The translations under genes were made by a program, and so were the position numbers. From NCBI RefSeq assembly GCF_000686805.1, contig NZ_KK366017.1:930001-994000 (forward strand): a stretch of DNA of 64,000 bases, in the 5' to 3' direction. This DNA is from Bacillus sp. UNC41MFS5 (GTDB lineage Bacteria; Bacillota; Bacilli; Bacillales_B; DSM-18226). Below are positions 57,482-64,000 of the stretch, one piece after another. The notes under the pieces are model-generated. The model worked only from the letters and a program-made list of their open reading frames with translations, was not told the DNA's origin and made no database searches. Position 1 is the stretch's first letter; each line of letters begins with the position of its first letter.

Positions 57482-57654
57482 CGGAGATTTTCCGGTTAAA
57501 TGCAAATGGGAGCTCGTTTCGGGATAATTTTCCGTTTATGCAAAGCAAAATCTCCTATTTGCACGTTTATCGAGTTAATAGGCGGAATTTCTCCGTCTAT
57601 TTAAGCGTTTTTTAATAATAATTACGGATTAAGCGGAAACTTTCCGTCTATTTA
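57482..57654. repeat. Short CGGAAA/TTTCCG intergenic repeats
   Basis: At least four short palindromic elements occur here, such as CGGAGATTTTCCG (57482). Two near-copies of GCGGAA-(A/-)-TTT-(C)-TCCGTCTATTTA occur at about 57582 and 57632. They look like the small dispersed intergenic repeats seen in Bacillaceae genomes. Confidence 0.6.
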
Positions 57655-57948
57655 TCAGCTCGGGTGCTTAACCTGATCATCCAACCGATAAGTGCGGACC
57701 CTCTTGATCCTAGAAGCGGAATCAGCAAATTCATACGTCAATTCTTGTGTCTTTTCATAAGAAAGCACTCGAAAACGGAACCCTTTAGATTCCACACGTG
57801 TACGTTTTTTTCTTAGTGTTGACTTTGCAATTGCAACATTTACATAGATATTGTTAGAAATTTCGAATGTAAGGACATCTCTTCTAATAAAGTAATTGTA
57901 ACGGGAGTAAAAAGGCTTTTTAGCCGAAAAACACCGGCAAGTTTCATA
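57655..57948 (-). pseudogene. Possible gene fragment without a start codon
   Basis: A minus-strand frame of 97 codons is open between stops and has protein-like composition (for example KKPFYSRYNYFIRRDVLTFEI and TQELTYEFADSASRIKRV) but no usable ATG, GTG or TTG near its 5' end. I do not recognise the family. It may be the end of a decayed gene. Confidence 0.35.
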
Positions 57949-57996
57949 TTACTGTAACTAAAGGACCATGTGTCTGTTAATAAAGGGAGGGGTTAA

Positions 57997-58824
57997 ATGC
58001 TGCATATTGTAGCCTGTATTAAGCAAGTGCCTGACACCAAAATTATCAAGATGAATCCAAAAACAAATACGATGGATCGTAGGACGGCGCCTGCGATATT
58101 GAATCCGTATGATGCTCACGCTGTTGAAGAGGCGGTTCGGCTAAAGAATAGGTATGGAGGAATCGTTTCTGTTGTAACAATGGGGCCGCCTCCAGCAGTT
58201 ACCGCCATTAAAAAGTGTATTGAAATTGGCGCCGATGAAGGTTATTTGATTACAGACCGCCGGTTCGCGGGTGCGGATACATTGGCAACGAGCTATGCTG
58301 TGACAAAGGCGATTGAAAAAATTGCAAAAACGAATCCCGTTGATTTGATCATTTGCGGAAAAATGTCCATCGATGGAGATACCGGGCAAGTCGGACCTGG
58401 AATTGCACGACGGCTCGATATTCCACCACTTACGTCTGTGAATAAAGTAGAGGAAGTCAATCAAGAGGAAGGATATGCCATTGTTTATCGCAAGTTGGAG
58501 GACGGATATGAAGTCGTAAGGTCCACATTGCCGTGCCTGTTTTCCGTTGAAAAAACAATCAATGAAGTACCGTATTCTCCACTTCCAAACATGCTGAAAG
58601 CTGCAAGATATCAACCCCATATCTGGTCTGTTGATGACTTGGAAGGGGTAGACATTAAGCAGCTTGGTTTGAAGGGATCCCCGACGATTGTCTCCAAAGT
58701 ATGGGCTCCGCAAAAACCGGCAGGGGGGACGTTCCTTGATGGCACCCCAACTGCACAAGTAGAGCAATTGCTCTCTGTCCTGCTTGAAAAGAAAGAACTG
58801 TTTGAAACAAAGGAGGGAGTGTAA
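57997..58824 (+). CDS. etfB: Electron transfer flavoprotein beta subunit
   Basis: This 275-residue protein is the beta subunit of an electron transfer flavoprotein, which passes electrons from acyl-CoA or other dehydrogenases to quinone reductases. Conserved features are CIKQVPDT at the N-terminus, NPYDAHAVEEAVRL, ICGKMSIDGDTGQVGPGIA and the LPNMLKAA segment. AAAGGGAGGGG precedes the ATG. The alpha subunit gene follows without a gap. No dehydrogenase gene is adjacent, so its redox partner is not known. The form with an extended CLFSVEKTINEVPYSPLP segment may belong to the FixA-like or bifurcating groups, which needs phylogeny. Confidence 0.95.
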   Translation: MLHIVACIKQVPDTKIIKMNPKTNTMDRRTAPAILNPYDAHAVEEAVRLKNRYGGIVSVVTMGPPPAVTAIKKCIEIGADEGYLITDRRFAGADTLATSYAVTKAIEKIAKTNPVDLIICGKMSIDGDTGQVGPGIARRLDIPPLTSVNKVEEVNQEEGYAIVYRKLEDGYEVVRSTLPCLFSVEKTINEVPYSPLPNMLKAARYQPHIWSVDDLEGVDIKQLGLKGSPTIVSKVWAPQKPAGGTFLDGTPTAQVEQLLSVLLEKKELFETKEGV

Positions 58825-59859
58825 TTGGATTTCAAAGATTACAAAGGTGTTTGGGTGTTCATTGAACAAAAAGATGGTGTCGTTGCTTCTGTATCCCTTG
58901 AATTATTGGGAGCCGGAAGAAAGCTGGCAGATAAACGGGGAGTGGAATTGGCAGGTATTCTAATTGGAGAAAATGTTAAGGATTTAACAAAAACCGTATT
59001 TGAATATGGAGCAGATACAGTGTACGTATATGATCAACCCATCTTTAAACATTACCGGACCGAAACCTACATGAAGGCGCTGCTGGAGTGCTCGGATAAA
59101 CACAAACCTGAAATTATCCTCTATGGGGCCACCTCAACTGGAAAAGACCTAGCAAGTGCGGTGGCTACCGATCTTCCGACAGGTTTAACGGCAGATACGA
59201 CAGAGCTGGATGTGGAAGAGGAAACGGGGTTACTATTGGCGAGCAGGCCGGCTTTTGGCGGAAATATTATGGCGACCATTTTATGTAAAAAATACCGGCC
59301 GCAAATGGCGACAGTACGCGCCAAAGTCATGAAGGCGCTGGACCCGGAGTCGGGGAGAACCGGCAAGGTGGTTGAAGAAACAATACCCCTAAAGGAAGAC
59401 GATATCAGGACAAAAGTCTTGGAAATTGTAAAGGAAACTGTAAAGAAGGTACGAATCGACGAAGCGGACATCATTGTTGCAGGTGGAAAAGGATTAGGGA
59501 GCTTCGAAGGATTTCAGTTAATCCACCAATTGGCGGAAACGCTTGGAGGAGCGGTTGGTGCCAGCAGAGATGTAGTAGAAGCGGGGTGGATCGACCATCC
59601 TCATCAAGTAGGGCAAACCGGTGTAACAGTAACGCCAAAAATTTATTTTGCGATTGGAATCTCCGGTGCGATTCAACATATTGTGGGAATGAAAAATTCA
59701 GGTTTAATTATTGCCATAAATAAGGACAAAGAGGCCCCTATTTTTCAGAATTGTCATTATGGAATTGTTGGCGATGCCTTTGAAATCGTTCCTATATTAA
59801 TTGAACAGTTTACAAAGGCTTTATCCAGAGAAAAGGTAAGTAATACCAGAGAAGTTTAA
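58825..59859 (+). CDS. etfA: Electron transfer flavoprotein alpha subunit
   Basis: This 344-residue protein carries the FAD-binding C-terminal domain of the heterodimer. The FAD motif is clear in GAVGASRDVVEAGWIDHPHQVGQTG, then PKIYFAIGISGAIQHIVGM and INKDKEAPIF. The N-terminal domain (about 1-190) resembles EtfB. It starts with TTG directly after the etfB stop, with GGAGGGA inside the end of etfB, so the two are translationally coupled. A strong terminator follows, which closes the operon. Confidence 0.95.
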   Translation: MDFKDYKGVWVFIEQKDGVVASVSLELLGAGRKLADKRGVELAGILIGENVKDLTKTVFEYGADTVYVYDQPIFKHYRTETYMKALLECSDKHKPEIILYGATSTGKDLASAVATDLPTGLTADTTELDVEEETGLLLASRPAFGGNIMATILCKKYRPQMATVRAKVMKALDPESGRTGKVVEETIPLKEDDIRTKVLEIVKETVKKVRIDEADIIVAGGKGLGSFEGFQLIHQLAETLGGAVGASRDVVEAGWIDHPHQVGQTGVTVTPKIYFAIGISGAIQHIVGMKNSGLIIAINKDKEAPIFQNCHYGIVGDAFEIVPILIEQFTKALSREKVSNTREV

Positions 59860-59876
59860 TCTAATGATGTCAGGGC

Positions 59877-59927
59877 AGCCTCGTTTGCTTCGTTGGGAAA
59901 CCCAATGAAGCAAACGAGGCTTTTTTA
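59877..59927 (+). terminator. Terminator of etfBA
   Basis: A 21-base stem (AGCCTCGTTTGCTTC... / ...GAAGCAAACGAGGCT) with one G-U pair and loop AAA is followed by TTTTTT. Confidence 0.95.
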
Positions 59928-60065
59928 GAAGGAAATTGATCCTTATCATCGGTAACCTCTAGAGTTGAGGTTTAAATTACCAGATTTTGTTGGAAAAATA
60001 AGCATATTGTTTTATCATTAAAATCATAAATATACTACTTCGAGGAAAGAAAGGGATTGGGCTAA

Positions 60066-61244
60066 ATGCTGGTTAGAGAAATTACAGAGAATGAATACTT
60101 AGAATCAATGAAACTATCAATGTACGCTTTTCAATATAAGATTCCAGAAGTTGATATACCGGCTAGGAAAGAATCAATGAAAAATCATCATATTCTTGGA
60201 ATATGGGATGATGAGAACATTCTGGCTGCCAAACTACATATTATTCCACTAACAATTTTCATGAAGGATGCCGAATGGAAAATGGGTGGAATAGCGGGAG
60301 TTGCTACATACCCGGAGTTTAGACGAAATGGTTATGTAAACACACTCATTATCGAATCTTTGAAACACATGCGAAATAATAATCAGATTGTATCGCTTTT
60401 ACACCCATTTGATATCTCTTTTTATCGGAAATATGGTTGGGAGGTATTAAGTGAACAGAAGAAATTAACGTTTGAAAAAGTAAACCTTAAGTTCCTTGAA
60501 ATGCAGCCAGGTTTTATTAGGAGATATTCCAAGGAGACCCATCATGAGGAGATAGAAAAGATTTACCAGCAATTTTGCACTCAACATACAGGAATGCTAA
60601 AACGAGATACGAATTGGTGGAAACAACATGTATATAATAAAGATTCGCAACTTGCTGTCTATTACCAATCCGAGAACGAGGCAATGGGCTATCTTCTGTA
60701 CCAAGTGAAGGAAAGAAATATGGAGGTGGAAGAGCTAGTTACTATTAACCATGATGCGAGAAAAGGGCTATGGAATTTCATATGCCAGCATGACTCCATG
60801 GTTGAAACAGTAACTATGAATCTTGCGAGCCACGATCCATTTCCTTATTTTCTGCCGCAGCCAAAGGTGAAAATGGAGTTAGCGCCCTATTTTATGGCAA
60901 GAATTGTCGATGCTGAAGAATGTTTACGGAAATTTCCGTTTCAAGAAGAAAATGAGTTTCTATTCCTCCATCTTGAAGATACACATGCACCTTGGAATAA
61001 TGGGAGCTATCTGCTAGGAAAGGGAGAAATCAAGGTGTTTAAAGAAAAAACGGGAGGTCACTGTGTTCATCCTCCTAAAAAAGGGATTCAATTAAATATT
61101 AATTCCCTTTCAGCGATTCTATTCGGATACAAGAGACCGATGGAACTTTTTGAAATGGGATATTTGAAAGGTTCCAAGAATGAGATCGATCTTTTTGAAA
61201 AAATGATCCCATCGATGAAATCGTCATTTTTTGATTTCTTTTAA
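60066..61244 (+). CDS. Eis-like GNAT acetyltransferase
   Basis: This 392-residue cytoplasmic protein has the Eis-type layout: an N-terminal GNAT domain (about 1-140) with the acetyl-CoA loop in VATYPEFRRNGYVNTLI, a central GNAT-like domain, and a C-terminal SCP2-like domain (about 290-390). The HPFDISFYRKYGWE motif after the first domain is typical of this family. Members acetylate aminoglycosides or other amines. The natural target here is unknown. AAAGGG lies ahead of the ATG. It is flanked by the etf terminator and a small minus-strand gene. Confidence 0.88.
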   Translation: MLVREITENEYLESMKLSMYAFQYKIPEVDIPARKESMKNHHILGIWDDENILAAKLHIIPLTIFMKDAEWKMGGIAGVATYPEFRRNGYVNTLIIESLKHMRNNNQIVSLLHPFDISFYRKYGWEVLSEQKKLTFEKVNLKFLEMQPGFIRRYSKETHHEEIEKIYQQFCTQHTGMLKRDTNWWKQHVYNKDSQLAVYYQSENEAMGYLLYQVKERNMEVEELVTINHDARKGLWNFICQHDSMVETVTMNLASHDPFPYFLPQPKVKMELAPYFMARIVDAEECLRKFPFQEENEFLFLHLEDTHAPWNNGSYLLGKGEIKVFKEKTGGHCVHPPKKGIQLNINSLSAILFGYKRPMELFEMGYLKGSKNEIDLFEKMIPSMKSSFFDFF

Positions 61245-61462
61245 TATTATTGTAGTATCTATTAGTAGAATAGTACTATTATGACGTTTTTCCCCTTCAG
61301 AGGTTGATTCATAACGACCCATTAAAAATTGGTTACTTTTCTTTTACTATTAATTAAAGTGGAGCTTGCTCTTTTCTATGGGAAGTTAATAACCCCATCC
61401 TCACAAGAGAATGGGGTTACTAGTCATCTTTTCTGGTAAATTATCAGTTAAATACCTAAAAT

Positions 61463-61612
61463 TCATATAGCAAGGCAGGGGTTATTATAAAAGATCACTT
61501 CTGTTAATATTGAATACCCGTGCATTTCGCTTAATGCATCTCTCGCTTCTTTTTCAGTATCAAATTCAAATATTTTAATACTTTTTTCTGTATACCTTGT
61601 GATCACCCACAT
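61463..61612 (-). CDS. Small hypothetical protein of 49 residues
   Basis: A 49-codon frame starts at ATG 61612 with GGGGGAA at good spacing. It encodes MWVITRYTEKSIKIFEFDTE, then KEARDALSEMHGYSILTEV, and ends FYNNPCLAI. The mix of strand-like and helix-like segments looks like a real compact protein. Similar short proteins of unknown role seem familiar from Bacillaceae, but I cannot name a family. It lies downstream of prpF in the same direction. Confidence 0.6.
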   Translation of the reverse strand: MWVITRYTEKSIKIFEFDTEKEARDALSEMHGYSILTEVIFYNNPCLAI

Positions 61613-61675
61613 TTAAAATTCCCCCGATTTTTTTCTGAATTTTTATGACTAGCACACTGAAATTAGGAAGTTAGC

Positions 61676-62809
61676 CTATGCCTCTATAGCTAAATCTGAA
61701 AGTTGATAATCGTCCTTTGTAAAAACGGAACCTTCTAGGATGGTTCTAGCTGTACGCACTACCTTTATTGAATTTATATTGCCTGCAAGCAAGTCTACCT
61801 TTGTTTCCATAATTCCAGCAGGGTGTGCTAATCTAAGGATTTCGTGGTTGATTGTCACGATATCCGACAAAATGGTATCCTTCAGGAAAGCACCGGCAGT
61901 TGTACAGATGGCACCTGTAATAGCAAGCGCTTGATGCGGCTTTTGCATTGACATCATTCTTATTGCCAAATCCATTTCTGACGCATTTCTCTTAATGCCA
62001 GTCACATCAATAAAATCCATTGGAGGGGCAATGAGGGTCATTTTTGGCACAGCTGGAGACTTTTTAGTTGCTTCTTCTTTTTTCGAAAAGTGGCACATTT
62101 CAGCTGCTAGAGATCTAATTTCTTCTAATTCCTTTAATTTTTCTGGAGTATACTCATGAGGCAATTCGTTTCCTTTTAGCCCCACATCTTCTGCTCTGAC
62201 AAAAACAAGGGGATTGGCAACATCAATAATGGAAATAGGAATGGTACTATTTTTTGTTTGGATCCAGTCTACATGTTTTCCGGTTGGAAAGAGCTTCCCA
62301 GTTACTGCCCCCTCAGAACGGGTAAAGGAAAGGTAAATAGGGGAACCAGTTCCTGGAACACCAGGGATTGAACATTTTCCTTCAGTTTTCACTTTCCCAT
62401 TTTTAACTTCAACTTCTGCTATAATTAATTTTTTTGTATTAGTATTTAATATTCTTACTATCGTCACAGGTTCTATTGCATGTACAAGACCTTGTTCAAT
62501 CGCATATGGCCCTACTGCAGAAGAAATATTGCCGCAATTTCCTTTAAAATCAACTAATTGATCTTCAATGCTAATTTGTGCAAATGTATATTCGATGTCA
62601 ACTCCTTCTATATTAGACTTTTTAATAATCGCTGCTTTACTAGTTAAGGAATTTGCGCCGCCCAGCCCGTCAATTTGTCTTTGATCAGGACTGCCCATAA
62701 TATCAAGGAGAAACTTCTCCCAAACTGCACGATTTTTAGGCATGTTTTCGTAATTCAAGAATACTCCTTTACTTGTTCCTCCTCGCATAATAACAACCGG
62801 AACTTTCAT
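61676..62809 (-). CDS. prpF: PrpF-family isomerase
   Basis: This 377-residue cytoplasmic protein belongs to the PrpF family of two-domain, diaminopimelate-epimerase-like isomerases. Members include 2-methylaconitate isomerase and 4-oxalomesaconate tautomerase. The N-terminal MRGGTSKGVF motif, GLGGANSLTSKAAI and the NCGN motif with catalytic Cys92 are present, and the C-terminal half has QKPHQALAITGAICTTAGA. No 2-methylcitrate genes are nearby. Together with the RraA-like protein, a tautomerase role in aromatic-acid breakdown is possible. It is divergent from a LysR gene that probably controls it. AAGGGG precedes the ATG. Confidence 0.92.
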   Translation of the reverse strand: MKVPVVIMRGGTSKGVFLNYENMPKNRAVWEKFLLDIMGSPDQRQIDGLGGANSLTSKAAIIKKSNIEGVDIEYTFAQISIEDQLVDFKGNCGNISSAVGPYAIEQGLVHAIEPVTIVRILNTNTKKLIIAEVEVKNGKVKTEGKCSIPGVPGTGSPIYLSFTRSEGAVTGKLFPTGKHVDWIQTKNSTIPISIIDVANPLVFVRAEDVGLKGNELPHEYTPEKLKELEEIRSLAAEMCHFSKKEEATKKSPAVPKMTLIAPPMDFIDVTGIKRNASEMDLAIRMMSMQKPHQALAITGAICTTAGAFLKDTILSDIVTINHEILRLAHPAGIMETKVDLLAGNINSIKVVRTARTILEGSVFTKDDYQLSDLAIEA

Positions 62810-62851
62810 ATTCCATACCCCTTTATTTTAATTATTTGAAAAATCGTTTTT

Positions 62852-62887
62852 CTTATGAAAACATCGTATGATAAACTAAATCATAAG
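62852..62887. promoter_or_regulatory. Nested palindromes between prpF and lysR
   Basis: CTTATGA-N22-TCATAAG encloses TATGAT-N7-ATCATA (62867-62885). The position between a LysR gene and its divergent partner, and the inner spacing, fit a LysR-type binding site. Confidence 0.5.
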
Positions 62888-62955
62888 TAAAATAGATAAT
62901 TTTAAGAAAAAATATAAAAAAATACTTATAATATAAAAAGGAATGGGGGATTCAT

Positions 62956-63819
62956 ATGGATGAGAAAGATTGGGTTGCAATTAAAGTTTTATATGAAGAA
63001 AAAAATATTAGCCGGGCATCGGAACGATTATTTATATCACAGCCTGCTTTAACCTACCGATTAAAGAATTTAGAAAAAGAACTTGGGACTGAATTGTTTT
63101 ACAAGATAAAAGGGGGAACCGAATTTACTTCTGAAGGTGTTTATTTAGCTGATTATGCTGAAGAAATGATAAAAAAACTTCAGCAGACAAAAGATTATAT
63201 GCTAAATATGCGGGAGGAAGTAAGAGGAACATTAAGGATAGGAGTATCAAGTAACTTTGCTCAATATAAACTTCCCAAACTATTAAAGAAGTTCTCTATT
63301 GAGTATCCTAACGTACAGTTTAGTGTGCATACAGGCTGGAGTACCGGTATTATGAACTTGCTTAATTCATCAAAGGTTCAAGTGGGAATACTGCGTGGAA
63401 ATTATGATTGGTATGGAGTCAAAACAATGCTGCATGAGGAAAGGCTTTATCTTATATCCAAACATGAAATTGACATCAATAAATTGCCTGAACTCCCTTT
63501 TATTCATTATCAAACAGATAGTTCCCTAAAAAATCTTATCAATGGCTGGTGGCACGATCGATTTTCTGAACCACCGATGGTAACAATGGAAATAGACAGG
63601 CAGGAAACGTGCAAGGAAATGGTTAAAAACGATTTAGGGATTGCCATATTGCCTGAAATTTGTTTACAACCCTCTGATAATTTATATACATATGGATTGT
63701 CTTACAAAAATGATACGCCCGTATTAAGAAGTACATGTTTAATGTATAACAGGGAAGCATTACAACTATCAACTGTAAAAACCTTTGTTGATTTCTTAAC
63801 CCAAAATTCTAATTTATAA
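62956..63819 (+). CDS. LysR-family transcriptional regulator
   Basis: This 287-residue regulator has an N-terminal winged helix (residues 1-60, with NISRASERLFISQPALTYRLKNLEKELG) and a C-terminal substrate-binding domain (about 90-285) with the usual start GTLRIGVSSNFAQYKLPKLL. It lies divergent from prpF, the usual position of a LysR protein and its target, so it probably activates prpF in response to a pathway acid. AATGGGGGA precedes the ATG. The ligand is not known. Confidence 0.93.
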   Translation: MDEKDWVAIKVLYEEKNISRASERLFISQPALTYRLKNLEKELGTELFYKIKGGTEFTSEGVYLADYAEEMIKKLQQTKDYMLNMREEVRGTLRIGVSSNFAQYKLPKLLKKFSIEYPNVQFSVHTGWSTGIMNLLNSSKVQVGILRGNYDWYGVKTMLHEERLYLISKHEIDINKLPELPFIHYQTDSSLKNLINGWWHDRFSEPPMVTMEIDRQETCKEMVKNDLGIAILPEICLQPSDNLYTYGLSYKNDTPVLRSTCLMYNREALQLSTVKTFVDFLTQNSNL

Positions 63820-63835
63820 AAAAATAGATCTGTAG

Positions 63836-63872
63836 GGACAAAGAAGCAGTACTTTACTTCTTTGTCCTTAAT
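63836..63872 (+). terminator. Terminator after the lysR gene
   Basis: Arms GGACAAAGAAG and CTTCTTTGTCC form an 11-base perfect stem, followed by TTAATTTG. Confidence 0.7.
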
Positions 63873-64000
63873 TTGATTAATACACAACCTATGAAAGTTA
63901 TTTATACATAGTGTCCAAGTTGATTATAAGTTTTTTTTTAGTAATACATAAAAAAATATATATTTTACTTATTATACTCATTGCAATATTCTAAAAATAT

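Noticed and set aside
58141..58869. A 242-codon minus-strand frame inside etfB
   Set aside because: It runs opposite to the well-supported etfB gene and reads as a shadow of its codons.

Overview
The window comes from a low-GC, endospore-forming member of the Bacillaceae, of the Neobacillus/Bacillus type. This is inferred from a class 3 Fbp very like that of B. subtilis, GerA-family germinant receptor remnants, a Spo0E-like phosphatase, AraR and cre-type operators, strong AGGAGG ribosome binding sites and frequent TTG/GTG starts. No rRNA, tRNA, CRISPR array, intact insertion sequence or prophage was seen.

Left part (1-12.2 kb): katG, fbp, then a decayed stretch on the minus strand. It holds a 5'-truncated isocitrate/isopropylmalate dehydrogenase remnant and a gerA-type operon broken by a one-base frameshift and by an internal deletion that joins gerA to gerC. 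After it come a TetR regulator divergent from a DHA2 drug-efflux transporter, a short-chain dehydrogenase, a CBS-pair protein and a small coiled-coil protein made of 42-bp repeats.

Centre (12.2-49.8 kb): a large L-arabinose/arabinan utilisation island. AraR (minus) faces araD-araA and an FGGY kinase in the araB position, with three AraR-like operators. Two sugar-sensing systems follow, each with a membrane-bound sugar-binding protein, a LytS/YesM-type histidine kinase and a YesN-type AraC response regulator. The first has an unusual sensor with two tandem periplasmic-binding domains; the second resembles XylFII-LytS-YesN. Around them lie four large secreted GH43 proteins (one with two GH43 domains) and two sugar ABC importers, one ChvE-MmsA-MmsB type and one YtfQRT-YjfF type. 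Five promoters in the island share one layout: two 7-bp half-sites exactly 20 bp apart and a -10 element 28-29 bp after the second half-site. This looks like the binding site of the AraC-type regulators, whose second DNA-binding helices are nearly identical. cre-like CcpA sites lie at several of these promoters. The likely logic is: extracellular arabinofuranosidases and arabinanases release sugars, membrane-bound sensors report them, the kinases phosphorylate the regulators, the regulators activate hydrolases and importers, and AraR controls intracellular catabolism.

Right part (49.8-64 kb): a signal-less PQQ-type sugar dehydrogenase homologue, a secreted GH3 glycosidase behind a perfect cre palindrome, an RraA-family protein, a 52-bp tandem hairpin repeat array, an ECF transporter S component, an MFS carrier, etfBA, an Eis-like acetyltransferase, a 49-residue unannotated ORF, and prpF divergent from a LysR regulator.
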